DNA of 64,000 nucleotides from Roseiarcus sp963836695 (GCA_963836695.1 CAWIKX010000040.1:1-64000), one strand, 5' to 3'. Positions 44,140 through 54,026 are shown, counted from the first letter of the stretch. The notes: generated by a model from the sequence alone, not told the origin. Numbers and translations: made by a program.

Positions 44140-45201
44140 TTAGCAAGCGTATTTAGACGACTCCTCCATTGCATCCACGCGTTCTATCAATTCCAATGCC
44201 TGTATAAACAGCGGGTGTTCTAGAAGGCCAAGCTGTGCCGCGGCCTCTAATACATGGCTAACTCGCACTAGGTCGACGACCTCGACTGCACGTCGCAAGG
44301 AAAACGCGAGACCTAGAAAATTGAGGCTCTCCTGTACCTCCTGCGAACAATTGATCCAGTTGATTTTCCAAGCTGCGCCCTTTCCCGGTGGCGCATCGGC
44401 TCCGCCGGGTCGCTTAGATTTGATCCTCGGGGGCGTCGCATTGCACGAAACTAAAGTGGCGCAACAGAGTCCGGCGGCGAAAGTCGTATGGTATACTGTA
44501 CCGAGAACACGTCGCACCGTCTGGGTTTTGGTCTCCCTAGCCGGTGGGGGCGGGATTCCCGGGCCCGGAACGAATCCGAATTCAAGCCAAACTCTCTCCA
44601 GCACCTCCCACGCGAATAAGAGGGTTGGTGTCCAGTTCAAACGGAGAATGGCTGGCGCCATTAAAACTTCGGCCAATAGGTCGAGATCATCTTCATCAAG
44701 CGCCTTGACCGCAAGTGCTTCGGCGATGCCGAGTAAATTATTCCGGTCAATCGTATCGGGCAGAGGGAGGCGCCCGAAATCCGTGGCGTAGGGCAGAGCG
44801 TGGGTGAACGCGTAGGCGTCTTGGACGGACAACTCAAGGAGGTCGACGCCGGCGCCGAGTGGCGAAAGCGGGATTGCGGGGTGATCTAGCTCGGACGCAC
44901 CATAGGCAAGGTGTCGCGTCCATGCTGCATCCAGCATTCGGTAGGGAACCCTTTCGTTCGCAGCGCATACTGATGATTGAAGGGCGGCTCGGGCAAGTCG
45001 ATCAAGTTTTTCGTCAGGGACACCCAATTCGACGAGACAAAAGTGCGCGAGCGCGTACATCGGCGCGCGAGACGGTCGAAGGAAAAGGGATCGAACGACG
45101 TGGGGCGCCCGGGCCAGTGGCGCGAGATCGCGCGCCAAATCCGAAATTGTCGCCACATCTTCGTCGTCCGGCGATGCACGCCTCGCGAGACGAAGGAGCA
45201 T
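44140..45201 (-). CDS. Uncharacterised helical protein, possibly DUF6895-like
   Basis: At least 353 residues. Coding character extends upstream of ATG 45201 (in-frame RFEFARLLLDEVLDARFS, EQPDEYWKVAIKASGELA) to about 45330, where a stop precedes it without a clear start codon, so the 5' end may be altered. The N-terminal two thirds is all-helical and includes ALAHFCLVELGVPDEKLDRL, ERVPYRMLDAAWTRHLAYG and QDAYAFTHALPYATDFG, which recalls the DUF6895 family. A short insert with CCATLVSCN follows. It is downstream of, and probably co-transcribed with, the 92-residue gene at 45400. GC is lower than around it. Confidence 0.55.
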   Translation of the reverse strand: MLLRLARRASPDDEDVATISDLARDLAPLARAPHVVRSLFLRPSRAPMYALAHFCLVELGVPDEKLDRLARAALQSSVCAANERVPYRMLDAAWTRHLAYGASELDHPAIPLSPLGAGVDLLELSVQDAYAFTHALPYATDFGRLPLPDTIDRNNLLGIAEALAVKALDEDDLDLLAEVLMAPAILRLNWTPTLLFAWEVLERVWLEFGFVPGPGIPPPPARETKTQTVRRVLGTVYHTTFAAGLCCATLVSCNATPPRIKSKRPGGADAPPGKGAAWKINWINCSQEVQESLNFLGLAFSLRRAVEVVDLVRVSHVLEAAAQLGLLEHPLFIQALELIERVDAMEESSKYAC

Positions 45202-45399
45202 CGCCAGTTCGCCGCTGGCCTTGATCGCAACCTTCCAGTATTCGTCAGGCTGCTCGCGACTAAATCTGGCGTCTAAAACTTCGTCCAGTAACAGCCGCGC
45301 GAACTCGAAGCGATGACCGGATGTGACTCCACGAAAAATCAGGGCACCTTATTGTGGCGCCCTGATCTTTTCTCGAAGATTCTAGAGGCGCCCGTACAA

Positions 45400-45678
45400 T
45401 CACCCCTTGATCTGCGGCGCATTGACGCGCGTGATCTCAAAACCGAGCTGGCGGAATTGAGCCGCGACCGAAACGAGGTCGATGTCGTGACGTGGACCAA
45501 TGTGAATGTAGTTCGGATAGCAAATGTTATAACCATCGTCATCGAGATTGGCGCCTACAATCCCCCCAATTTCGGCCGACTTTTCCACAAGCACGTTAAG
45601 TTTTACCGCCCCGAGTTGATCAAGGCGGCGCAGTACTTCAGCGGCGTGAACCGTGCGTTCTTTGTCCTGAGCGCCCAT
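45400..45678 (-). CDS. Small protein of unknown function, candidate peptide precursor or partner
   Basis: From ATG 45678 (preceded by GGGGGA at a good distance) 92 residues: an amphipathic helix (ERTVHAAEVLRRLDQLGAV), then LVEKSAEIGGIVGANLDDDG, YNICYPNYIHIGPRHDIDL and a C-terminal helix-strand FRQLGFEITRVNAPQIKG. An in-frame ATG at 45693 lacks a ribosome binding site and sits against the inverted repeat GATCACGTAATTGTGATC (45698-45715). No family is recognised. It probably forms a pair with the downstream helical protein. Confidence 0.5.
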   Translation of the reverse strand: MGAQDKERTVHAAEVLRRLDQLGAVKLNVLVEKSAEIGGIVGANLDDDGYNICYPNYIHIGPRHDIDLVSVAAQFRQLGFEITRVNAPQIKG

Positions 45679-45906
45679 TGCGTCGTCCCCCATCTGATCA
45701 CGTAATTGTGATCGAGGTCTGAAGCTATCGGAAACCCAAAGAATGTCAACGTGTGCTGGCGGGCGATCGCGACCCAGCACACGGGTGGTGGTCCGAGAAT
45801 GCGTTCAGTTGTACAGAACACCCAAACGTCTTGAAAAGGCCAGTCAAAGATAGACTTGCACGCAACGCCCGAAGCCGTTCCTCGCCATTGAAACGCCGGC
45901 CGCTCC

Positions 45907-46929
45907 TCAGACGAACCGAAACTCGCTTATGTGCCGGTACTCGTCCTCCGGCCGCAGCACGCAATTGGTGAAATGGCGCCGGTTGGGCGAATCTGGAAAA
46001 GCCTGAGGCTCGAGCGCCAGGCCCGCATGGGCTCCGTAATGCTGGCCATCCAATCCGGGCGCGGGACAATTGAGGGGCGCGGCGCTGTAGAACTGAACCC
46101 CGGGCTCGGTCGAGAACAGGCTCATCGTGAGGCCGTTCTTCGGCGACCGCACCGCGGCGATTTGCGCAAGGCCGCCCTCTTCGTCGGGCTGAAGGGCGGC
46201 GACAAAATTGGTGTCGTAAGGTGTTAGGCTCGGATCGCGAACCGTGCGGGGGGTCCGAAAGTCGTACGGCGTGCCTGCGACGGCGCGGATTTCCCCGGTC
46301 GGGATCAACTCGGAATCGGCGGGCGTATAGAAGTCGGCGAACAGCGTAAGCTCGTGATCGAGAATGTCCGGCGAGCCGTCGAGGTTGAAATAGGAGTGCT
46401 GGGTCAGATTGACGATGGTGAGCTTGTCCGCGACCGCCGACAATTCGACCCGAAGCGTCGCGGGCTCGATGAGGCGGTAGACGCACGTCGCGGTCAGAGC
46501 TCCCGGAAAACCGGAATCGCCGTCCGGTGATTCAAGGATCAGCTCGACCGAAGACGTGTCATAGGCGCCCAGCTTCCAGATCCGGTGGCCAAATCCATTC
46601 GGGCCGCCGTGTAGCGTATGTTTCTGGCCGGGCTTGCGGTCGAGCTGATAGGCGACCCCGTCGAGGACAAACCGGCCGTTGGCGATCCGGTTGGCGAACC
46701 GCCCCGGCACCGCGCCGAAAGACGGCGAGTAAGCGAGATAATCGTCCAGCGTGTTGAGGCCGAGCACGACTCGCTGCAATCCATTGGAGGCAGGTACGAC
46801 GAGGTCGCGCACCACCGCGCCGTAGGTCAGGATTTTCGCGCTCGCTCCTGCCTGGGACGCGATCGTGATCTCGAACACCGGCGCTTGATCGATCTGACCG
46901 AAAGCATTTGCGCTCACTTGATCCCCCAT
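45907..46929 (-). CDS. galM: Aldose 1-epimerase (galactose mutarotase)
   Basis: A 340-residue enzyme that interconverts alpha and beta anomers of aldoses. Family blocks: AKILTYGAVVRDLVVPASNG, VPGRFANRIANGRFVLDGVAYQLD, HTLHGGPNGFGHRIWKL (catalytic His), LTQHSYFNLDGS (His), DTNFVAAL (Asp), and LALEPQAFPDSPNRRHF with the catalytic Glu. Complete, ATG 46929. Confidence 0.93.
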   Translation of the reverse strand: MGDQVSANAFGQIDQAPVFEITIASQAGASAKILTYGAVVRDLVVPASNGLQRVVLGLNTLDDYLAYSPSFGAVPGRFANRIANGRFVLDGVAYQLDRKPGQKHTLHGGPNGFGHRIWKLGAYDTSSVELILESPDGDSGFPGALTATCVYRLIEPATLRVELSAVADKLTIVNLTQHSYFNLDGSPDILDHELTLFADFYTPADSELIPTGEIRAVAGTPYDFRTPRTVRDPSLTPYDTNFVAALQPDEEGGLAQIAAVRSPKNGLTMSLFSTEPGVQFYSAAPLNCPAPGLDGQHYGAHAGLALEPQAFPDSPNRRHFTNCVLRPEDEYRHISEFRFV

Positions 46930-46962
46930 TGCTGCGCTGTTTAAAGGACGCGCTTCTCAGCC

Positions 46963-47630
46963 CTATCCCGTCGCTGGCGCGTGTGTACCCGTACGGTCGA
47001 GCTCGGCGCGCACCGAGGCGAAGACTTCGCGAAACATCGCTTCGGTCAGCACGCCGGTATTGGTGTTGTAGCGCGAGCAATGATAGCTGTCGAAGAGGCT
47101 GATGGCGGGCGTGACCTGATGGCGTGCGCCATGCGCGAAGGGAAATTTCGCTAAGGTCAGCTTGAACGCGCGCAATGTGGTCTCATGCGCGATCCGTCCA
47201 AGCGCGACCAGGGCCTTGAGCCGAGGCAGTCCCGAGATCGCCGGTACAAGGTAGCGGCGGCAGGTCGCGATCTCTTCTGGGGTCGGCTTGTTCTGCGGCG
47301 GAACGCAGCGAACCGCGTTGATGATCGCGCAGTCGACAAGGGTCAGCCCATCATCGGGCCTGCGATCGTAGACGCCCGAGGCGAAGCCGAACGCGATGAG
47401 CGTCGCGTAAAGAAGGTCGCCTGCGTAATCGCCGGTGAAGGGGCGCCCGTCCGGTTGGCGCCGCGCAATCCCGGCGCAAGGCCAATGATCGCCACGCGCG
47501 CGTCTGTTTGGCCAAAGGTCGGCACCGGCGCGTTCCAAAAGTCCGGGAAGGCCGCCCGGTTCGCGGCCCGGAAGGCAACGAGCCGCGGACAATCCGGGCA
47601 ATCGTGCGATGGGCCTGCGTCGAAAGCCAC
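46963..47630 (-). CDS. Uracil-DNA glycosylase, family 5 (UdgB-like), frameshifted
   Basis: A base-excision repair enzyme with an Fe-S cluster. The first frame has CPDCPRLVAFRAANRAAFPD (cluster cysteines), PTFGQTDARVAIIGLAPGLRGANRTG (motif 1). A G is missing near 47446-47448; correcting it continues RPFTGDYAGDLLYATLIAFG, CAIINAVRCVPPQNKPTPEE (further Cys) and ISLFDSYHCSRYNTNTG (motif 3 with His). Start is GTG 47630. It lies next to the NYN gene, a common pairing in Hyphomicrobiales. Confidence 0.88.
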
Positions 47631-47644
47631 GCGGCTTTCGACGG

Positions 47645-48251
47645 TTACTCGCGCAGTTCCTCGGCCGGCTGCTGAATTGGCCCGAATTGGCCTCGGCGAT
47701 GGTCGAGCGGGCGCTGCGGCCGGTCGCCGGGATCGCGTCCGATCCTCTGGATCAGGTGGGCGAGGTCGATGAATTCGTCCGCCTGGCGGCGCAACTCATC
47801 GGCCACCATCGGCGGCTGGGTCGAAATCGTCGACACCACAGCGACCCGAACGCCCTTCCGCTGGATCAACTCGACAAGCGATCGGAAATCGCCGTCACCG
47901 GAGAACAGGACCATAAGGTCGAGATGCGGCGCCATGTCCATGGCGTTGACCGCAAGCTCGATATCCATATTGCCCTTGACTTTGCGGCGCCCGGTCGAGT
48001 TCGACAAATTCCTTCGTCGGCTTGGTCACGACCGAATAGCCGTTGTAATCGAGCCAGTCGACCAGCGGACGAACTGAGGAATATTCCTGATCGTCGACTA
48101 AGGCCGTGTAATAAAAGGCGCGAATCAGGCGTCCCTTCGATTGAAATTCCCTCAGGAGGCGCTTGTAGTCGATGTCGAACCCCAGAGCTTTCGCGCTGGC
48201 GTAGAGGTTTGCCCCGTCAATAAACAGGGCGATCCGTTCCAATGATGACAT
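47645..48251 (-). CDS. NYN domain (LabA/DUF88-like) protein, frameshifted
   Basis: A PIN-like putative ribonuclease. IALFIDGANLYASAKALGF and RLIRAFYYTALVDDQEYSSV form the first half; after one extra base near 48002 the frame continues NSTGRRKVKGNMDIELAVNAMDMA, then LDLMVLFSGDGDFRSLVELIQRKGVRVAVVS, with acidic residues at the conserved positions (DGAN, D-D, SGDGDF). The C-terminal tail is charged. Co-directional with the UDG gene. Confidence 0.88.
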
Positions 48252-48699
48252 AGTCAGGTTCTTTTCGAGTTTGGAAGTTTACCATAGATTGGCGGTTTAT
48301 GAGGGTCGTCGGGTGGCCCTCGGACATGACATTTTCATGAAACCACGATCAAGTCTGAAATGAGACTTGGCCTGGGAGTTCTCCTCAATTTTTTATTTTC
48401 TCCCACGAAAATAAGGACTCTGCAGATACGCCTTCGTCGCCGAAATTTCGAATCTTAAAGAAGTGACGAGCGAAGCAAGGCGACAATATAGGGTTTGTCC
48501 AGCCTGAAATCCAAGGGACAGCCCGCAATTTCTCGTAACCCACGCCAATTCGCCCTCTGCGGCGCCGGTCGGAGGTAAGCATCAAGGCCAGGATCAAGGA
48601 TTGACGGAGCCGCCCCGCCAGCGTTTGAGTATGATGCATCGCCGCCGAACAGCCGGGCGCACGGGCGATCTTGGCTGCGGGGGCTTCGACGGAGGGTTT
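48252..48699. other. Divergent intergenic region
   Basis: About 450 bases between the NYN gene (minus) and the FAH gene (plus). It must carry promoters for both. AT-rich tracts near 48385-48410 are seen, but no recognisable gene, tRNA or clear promoter pair. Confidence 0.35.
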
Positions 48700-49551
48700 A
48701 TGAAACTCGCACGATATGGCACGGTAGGTAAGGAAAAACCGGCGCTGGTCGACGGAAGCGGAAAATTGCGGGACCTGAGCGAGGTCGTGGGCGACATCGA
48801 CGCAGATGCGCTCGGGCCACGAGCCCTGGCCCGCCTGGCCAAGCTCAAGCCGGAATCCCTGCCTGCGGTCCGCGGCGCGCCCAGGATCGGCCCCTGCATC
48901 GCCCAGGTTGGCAATTTCATCGCCGTCGGGCTCAACTACGCCGACCATGCTGCCGAATCCGGCATGCCGGTGCCCAAGGAGCCGGTCCTGTTCAACAAGG
49001 CCCGATCCTGCGTCGTCGGACCGAATGACGACGTCATGATCCCCAAAGGTTCGACAAAGACGGATTGGGAGGTCGAGCTCGCCATCGTGATCGGCACGCG
49101 CGCGAGCTACGTCAGCGAGAGCGCGGCGCTCTCCCATGTCGCGGGCTACTGTGTTTGCAATGATGTGTCGGAGCGCGAATTTCAGCTTGAGCGATCCGGT
49201 CAGTGGATGAAGGGCAAGGGTTCGCCGACTTTCGGGCCGCTTGGGCCGTGGCTGGTCACGCCGGACGAAATCAAGAATGTGCAGGCGCTCGGCATGTGGC
49301 TCGACGTCAACGGCCAGCGGATGCAGACCGGATCGACGAAGACAATGGTGTTCGGCGTCAAAACGCTCATCTCCTACATCTCGCAGTTCATGATCCTCGA
49401 GCCCGGCGACGTCATCACCACCGGAACGCCGCCTGGGGTTGGCGCTGGCATGAAGCCTCCGCGCTTCCTCAAAGCCGGCGATGCCGTATCGCTTGGGATC
49501 GATGGGCTCGGACAGCAATCTCAGAACGTGGTCGCCTGGAAGGCGGCCTGA
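48700..49551 (+). CDS. Fumarylacetoacetate hydrolase family protein
   Basis: A 283-residue enzyme from ATG 48700, with GGAGGG just upstream. GNFIAVGLNYADHAAESGMPVPKEPVLFNKA, DWEVELAIVIGTRASYV, and GYCVCNDVSEREFQLERSGQWMKGKG give the conserved metal-binding E-x-E and D, and GDVITTGTPPGVGAGMKPPRFLKAGD is the C-terminal block. Related enzymes act as acylpyruvases or 2,4-diketo-3-deoxy-L-fuconate hydrolase; the latter fits the sugar-related genes near but is only a guess. Confidence 0.9.
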   Translation: MKLARYGTVGKEKPALVDGSGKLRDLSEVVGDIDADALGPRALARLAKLKPESLPAVRGAPRIGPCIAQVGNFIAVGLNYADHAAESGMPVPKEPVLFNKARSCVVGPNDDVMIPKGSTKTDWEVELAIVIGTRASYVSESAALSHVAGYCVCNDVSEREFQLERSGQWMKGKGSPTFGPLGPWLVTPDEIKNVQALGMWLDVNGQRMQTGSTKTMVFGVKTLISYISQFMILEPGDVITTGTPPGVGAGMKPPRFLKAGDAVSLGIDGLGQQSQNVVAWKAA

Positions 49552-49561
49552 GCCCTTCGAA

Positions 49562-49882
49562 ATGAAGCGCCTCAAGTCGTGGACGGGGGCAGCCTTCGCC
49601 GCCGTCTACGCCCTGGCTTTCATCGCGCTCTATATCGACTATGTGCGGCGCTCGGGAACCTGGTTCGCCGATCTGCCGCTGTCGCTCATTGCGCTGCCGT
49701 TCACGCTCTTTATGCGGACGTTGAGCGGCGGCTCATTCGACTTCGGCGGCGACATGACAGGACGAGTGATCGCCGGAGGCCTGTTCGGCTCCGCGCTCGC
49801 CTATATCGCCGGCCTGATCGTGGAGACCGTGATCAGCGCGATCACGCGATTGGCGTTACAAACTCGCGCGCCGGAGCGTTGA
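49562..49882 (+). CDS. Small membrane protein of unknown function
   Basis: A 106-residue protein, ATG 49562, with three hydrophobic segments (AAFAAVYALAFIALYI, LPLSLIALPFTLFM, VIAGGLFGSALAYIAGLIV) and a charged tail. No family is recognised. It starts 8 bases past the FAH stop and is probably co-transcribed with it. Confidence 0.65.
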   Translation: MKRLKSWTGAAFAAVYALAFIALYIDYVRRSGTWFADLPLSLIALPFTLFMRTLSGGSFDFGGDMTGRVIAGGLFGSALAYIAGLIVETVISAITRLALQTRAPER

Positions 49883-49899
49883 GGCGCGCCACGTCAGCG

Positions 49900-50118
49900 T
49901 CACCCCTTGCGAACGCACCTGGTTTTGATGAACTCGCCCGGCGCCAGGTTCTGAAACACAGCTATTCCGCCCAGAGACCACTGCGCTTGGATGCTGCACA
50001 TGATCTCCTTGGGAACTTCGCCGATGATCGCGACGTCGCGCGAGTATCCCACCTCTGGCGCACAGTCCTGAGGCTGCATGCCCGCGACACAGATCATGGC
50101 GACAATTTGAAAGATCAT
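49900..50118 (-). CDS. Small exported protein of unknown function
   Basis: A 72-residue protein from ATG 50118 (MIFQIVAMICVAGMQPQDCA), a short hydrophobic leader then a mature part with EIMCSIQAQWSLGGIAVFQN and FIKTRCVRKG. Three to four cysteines suggest disulfides. I recall similar short Cys-containing exported proteins in Bradyrhizobium relatives; function unknown. Confidence 0.5.
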   Translation of the reverse strand: MIFQIVAMICVAGMQPQDCAPEVGYSRDVAIIGEVPKEIMCSIQAQWSLGGIAVFQNLAPGEFIKTRCVRKG

Positions 50119-50204
50119 TGGCTCAACCTCCGCGTTCGACGGCTTCAAGAGAGCAAAGACCGAGTGGACCGCCCGACCAGGCCCAGGGAACGCCGCCCCG
50201 CTTC

Positions 50205-50522
50205 TCAGTCGCTCTGCGCGGTTTCTCTGGAGCAGGCGACCTTGACGTATTGGTCTTCGCGTACCGCCACACCAGAGCCGGCAAGTAGCTCCTGGCTCTG
50301 AACGCCGCAGCCAATCCGTCCCGGCGAAGCCCAGCCGACAAGGGTTTCAACCGCGCTGTGCGCGTTACAGTCTGCCGGCGCGACCGTTCCGGAGCAGACG
50401 AGGATGGCCGATGTGGGGGCGTGGTCGTAGCGGAACTCGCTGACCTGACGCTCCCCAGCGCGTGCTCCGGTCCCGGCAACGAGCACCAGGATGCAAGCCG
50501 CAAATGCGTGAACCTGTGCCAT
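50205..50522 (-). CDS. Exported hypothetical protein
   Basis: A 105-residue protein from ATG 50522 with a signal peptide (FAACILVLVAGTGARA). The mature part has four cysteines (AILVCSGTVAPADCN, RIGCGVQSQELL, KVACSRETAQ), probably two disulfides. No family is recognised. It is divergent from the regulator gene that follows. Confidence 0.55.
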   Translation of the reverse strand: MAQVHAFAACILVLVAGTGARAGERQVSEFRYDHAPTSAILVCSGTVAPADCNAHSAVETLVGWASPGRIGCGVQSQELLAGSGVAVREDQYVKVACSRETAQSD

Positions 50523-50671
50523 TGTCACTTCCCATGGTCGGCTCCCAGAAGCAGGAGCGATTGGCGAGAAGGATCGGCGAAGCATGTAAACGGTGGATGC
50601 TGGACGTGCAACACTGGTGTAATATTCAAGAGACCGGGCTGTCATTCCGCGTATCAAGATGGGTCGACGCC

Positions 50672-52319
50672 GTGCAGGACAAATCAAGTCGACGGGAGGG
50701 TTCGGACGAGTCGCTTTCGCAGCGCACAAGCCCGCCGTTGCGGTTCGCAGGGCTCGTGCTTGAGCTCGACGCCTGCACGCTCGCCCGCGACTCCGGCGAG
50801 ATGATTGCGCTGACGCGCGGCGAGTTCGCTCTCTTGAGAATGTTCGTTGGCCGGCCCGGGCGGGTGATCAGCCGCGACGCTCTGCTGGACGCATTCGCCA
50901 ACCGGCGGTTTGAGTCGTTCGACCGGAGCGTCGACACGCTGGTCGTACGTCTACGCCGCAAGATCGAGGTCGATCCAAAACAGCCGCGTTTGATCGTCAC
51001 CGTGCCAGGCGAGGGCTACCGCTTCGACGGACTGCGCCTCAGGGCGCCGGAGATCGCACAGAAAGCCGATGAAGATAGCGCCTTGAAGCGCGAGGCAAGC
51101 CTCCCTCGCCTCTCCATCGTCGTTCTGCCCTTCGCCAACATCGGAAGAGATCCGGAGCAGGAGTATTTCGCGGACGGCGTGACCGAGAGCCTCACGACCG
51201 ATCTGTCAAGAATGCGAGGCGCGGTCGTGATCGCGCGCAATACGGCGTTTGCGTACAAGGGGCGGCCGATCGACGCGAAGGCCATGGGACGAGAGTTGAA
51301 CGTCCGGTATATGCTCGAGGGAAGCGTGCAGCGCGCCGGCGCTCGGATGCGCGTCAACGTGCAGCTCATCGACGCGGAATTGGGAAGCCATCTCTGGGCC
51401 GAGCGGTTCGACAAGCCGGTCGCCAATCTCTTCGACATGCAGGACGAAATCGTCGCGCGCCTTGCAGGCGCGCTAAACACTGAGCTCGTCGCTGCCGAGG
51501 CACGGCGCGCCGAACGGTCTCCGACTCCCGAACTCGATGGACTTCCATTTCCAAGCGATGGCTTGGCTCAATAAGGGCCCAACGCCCAGCAATGTTGCCC
51601 AAGCGCGCAGCTTTTTCAATCACGCGCTTTCAGCCGACCCCGGCAATGTCGAGGCGCTCGTCGGATCGGGATTCGTGAACCTGATAGAGGCCGCGCTGTC
51701 CTTTGTGGCCGATCCCGTCGCAGCCTTCGCTGCGGCAGAGGACAAGCTGACCAAAGCCCTGGCGTCCGTTCCCGACCACGCGCTTGGCCACACGTGGTTG
51801 GGGTTTGTCGACATTTTGACCAAGCGCGCTCCGCAGGGCATCGCCGAATGTGAACACGGCTTGGCGCTGGATCGAAACCTCGCCAGCGCCCATGCCTTAA
51901 TTGGACAAGCCAAGATTTTCATCGGTCGCGCCGAAGAAACCGAGGCTCACGTTGCGGAGGCCCAGCGCCTTAGTCCCTGCGATACTTGGGCTTACGCCTG
52001 GCTGAATATGGTGGGTCTCGCGAAGCTTCATCTCGGCAGTTACGAGCAGGCAGTCGCGTGGTTTCGACGATCGAAGGAGGCCAACCGAAATTTTGGGTCA
52101 GCGTATTTCAATTTGGCGGCCTCCCTGGCGCAGCTTGATCGACTTGATGACGCGAGTTCGGCGGTCAAGGCTGGCCTTGCGCTCAACCCGGCCTACACTG
52201 TCTTCCGCGTCCGCGCCGCTTGGACGGCGAGGAGCGACGATCCGACGTACCTTGCCCAACTCGACCCCATTTTCGAAGGCATGCGCAAGGCGGGGATTCC
52301 AGAGGGATACCGCCCCTAA
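50672..52319 (+). CDS. Winged-helix regulator with TolB-N-like and TPR domains (adenylate-cyclase-like), frameshifted
   Basis: After repair about 548 residues. Residues 20-115: an OmpR-type winged helix (LTRGEFALLRMFVGRPGRVISRDALLD, DTLVVRLRRKIEVD, IVTVPGEGYRFD). Then SIVVLPFANIGRDPEQEYFADGVTESLTTDLSRMRGAVVIARN and YMLEGSVQRAGARMRVNVQLIDAELGSHLWAERFD, the domain common in CadC/HilA-like and pseudo-cyclase regulators. The C-terminal half is TPR repeats (AQARSFFNHALSADPGNVEAL). One extra C at 51527-51529 breaks the frame before NSMDFHFQAMAWLNKG. The GTG at 50672 is a tentative start. No membrane helix is evident. Confidence 0.8.
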
Positions 52320-52326
52320 CTGGAAG

Positions 52327-53242
52327 CTACCGTCCCAGCATCAGCATGAGGTTCTGCACCGCGGCGCCTGAGGCGCCTTTGCCGAGATTGTCGAATTTGG
52401 CGACCAGCAGCGCCTGGCCACGGGTCTCATTCGGATAGACATGGATTTCGATGTCGTTCGTGCCGTTGAGCGATTCCGGCTCGATGCGCGGGGTTTCCCC
52501 GCTTTCCGCGACATGGAAATGCTTTTGGCCCCGGTAGTGTTTCTTGAAGACGACGATGAGGTCGGCGGTCTTGGGTTTGCCCGGCAAAGTGTCGAGATGC
52601 AGCGGCACGCTGACCAGCATCCCTTGACGAAAATTGCCAACCGAGGGCGTGAAGATCGGCCGCGTGGCGAGGCCGGAATAGTGTTGAATTTCCGGCATGT
52701 GCTTGTGCTCGAGTCCAAGCCCATAGAGCTCAAACGCGGGCGCCCTTCCCGTCTCATAGGCCTCGATCATCGACTTGCCGCCGCCCGAATAGCCGCTGAC
52801 CGAACCGACTGAAACCGCCGCGTCCTTGGGCAGAAGCCCAGCGTCGGTCAGCGGGCGCAGAAGCGCGATCGCGCCAGTCGCGTGACAGCCCGGATTGGTG
52901 ACCTTGTTCGCTTTCGCGATCGCCTCGCCCTGTCCTGCAACGAGTTCCGGAAAGCCATAGGTCCATCCGGGCGCGACCCGGTGTGCAGAGGACGCATCGA
53001 TGAACTCGCGGCGCGTCCGAGTCCATCGCGTCGATCAGGCGAGCCGCTTCTTTCGCCGCCTCATCCGGCAGGCAAAGGATGACGACGTCGGCCTCGCGAT
53101 AGACCCTCTGCTTGGCGGCCGGGTCCTTGCGCGCCTCAGGCGGCAGACTGACGAGCCTCAGACCGGAGACGCCATCGAGCTTCTCCCTGATTTGCAGGCC
53201 GGTGGTGCCCGCTTCGCCGTCGATGAAGATTGTCGCTGACAT
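52327..53242 (-). CDS. argC: N-acetyl-gamma-glutamyl-phosphate reductase, frameshifted
   Basis: ArgC reduces N-acetylglutamyl phosphate in arginine synthesis. The N-terminus IFIDGEAGTTGLQIREKLDG is the short (type 2) form. One extra base near 53002 breaks the frame; corrected, RVIDASSAHRVAPGWTYGFPEL and KVTNPGCHATGAIALL (catalytic Cys) follow, then SVGSVSGYSGGGKSMIEAYE, HMPEIQHYSGL and SVPLHLDTLPG. About 305 residues, the normal length. Confidence 0.92.
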
Positions 53243-53433
53243 GGGATAGTCTCTGCTCAAATCCGAAAGCCGAAGGATCAAGTCGCGCTCATGGCGCGAA
53301 CTCTCGCTTGTCAGCGTCGTCGGAGTTGGATGAGCGAGCCGGTCATGGTCGGTCTTTCGTACAAACGGCCGTCATGGTCAAGCGCGGCTCGGAGGGTTGG
53401 GTCAGAAGCTCAGCAACTGCCGCTCTAACGATC

Positions 53434-53874
53434 TCACTTCGCCAGCTTCGCGGTGAACGTCACCAGCGGCTCGCTGTGGCGCGCGTTCTTGGGGTCGGAG
53501 AAGAACGCATAGACGCCGGGCGGTACGAAATGCGCCCCGTAGAAGGGGTTGGCGTATGTCCCGTCGGCGAGCGCATAGCCAACGCCGTGCAGCGAGAGCT
53601 GCGGGGCCTCGGCCCTGACAAGATTGTCGCCCGGATAGCCGTCATTGCCTGGGATTGACGTTCCGGGCGGCTGCAAGCCCTTGATGGCGACGCCATTGGC
53701 CTCGCCAGTTATCCCGGTAATCTCATAGAAGCCATCGGCGTCGGGCGCGTCCTTGGTGGTGAACGCGCCGGAGGCCGTAACTCCCTCCCCCTGATAGCTC
53801 CAGCGCCACTCCAACGCTTCGGCGGGAAGAGCGGCAAGCGCCGCGCCGGTCAGGAGGAAAAGTGCGAGCTTCAT
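53434..53874 (-). CDS. Exported protein of unknown function
   Basis: A 146-residue protein from ATG 53874, with a signal peptide (MKLALFLLTGAALAALPAEA) and a beta-rich mature domain: WRWSYQGEGVTASGAFTTKDAPDADGFYEITGITG, GTSIPGNDGYPGDNLV, YALADGTYANPFYGAHF. This resembles the exported domain found in many PEP-CTERM proteins, but the sorting signal is absent. Function unknown. Confidence 0.7.
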   Translation of the reverse strand: MKLALFLLTGAALAALPAEALEWRWSYQGEGVTASGAFTTKDAPDADGFYEITGITGEANGVAIKGLQPPGTSIPGNDGYPGDNLVRAEAPQLSLHGVGYALADGTYANPFYGAHFVPPGVYAFFSDPKNARHSEPLVTFTAKLAK

Positions 53875-54026
53875 GCGAATCACTCAAGGGTCGTGATCCG
53901 GGGCAATCTATTCTTGCGCCCCCTCGGCGGGCAAACATGGGAACTCCCTGGGTCCGGCCGGCTTTTGACGGGTTGGGCGCTGCGATCTAAAAGGCGGCAA
54001 ATTCGCCTTTGTTGGAACCGGCGGCC

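Noticed and set aside
48385..49575. 396-codon minus-strand open frame
   Set aside because: It is antisense to the clear FAH-family gene and is explained by GC-rich codon bias.
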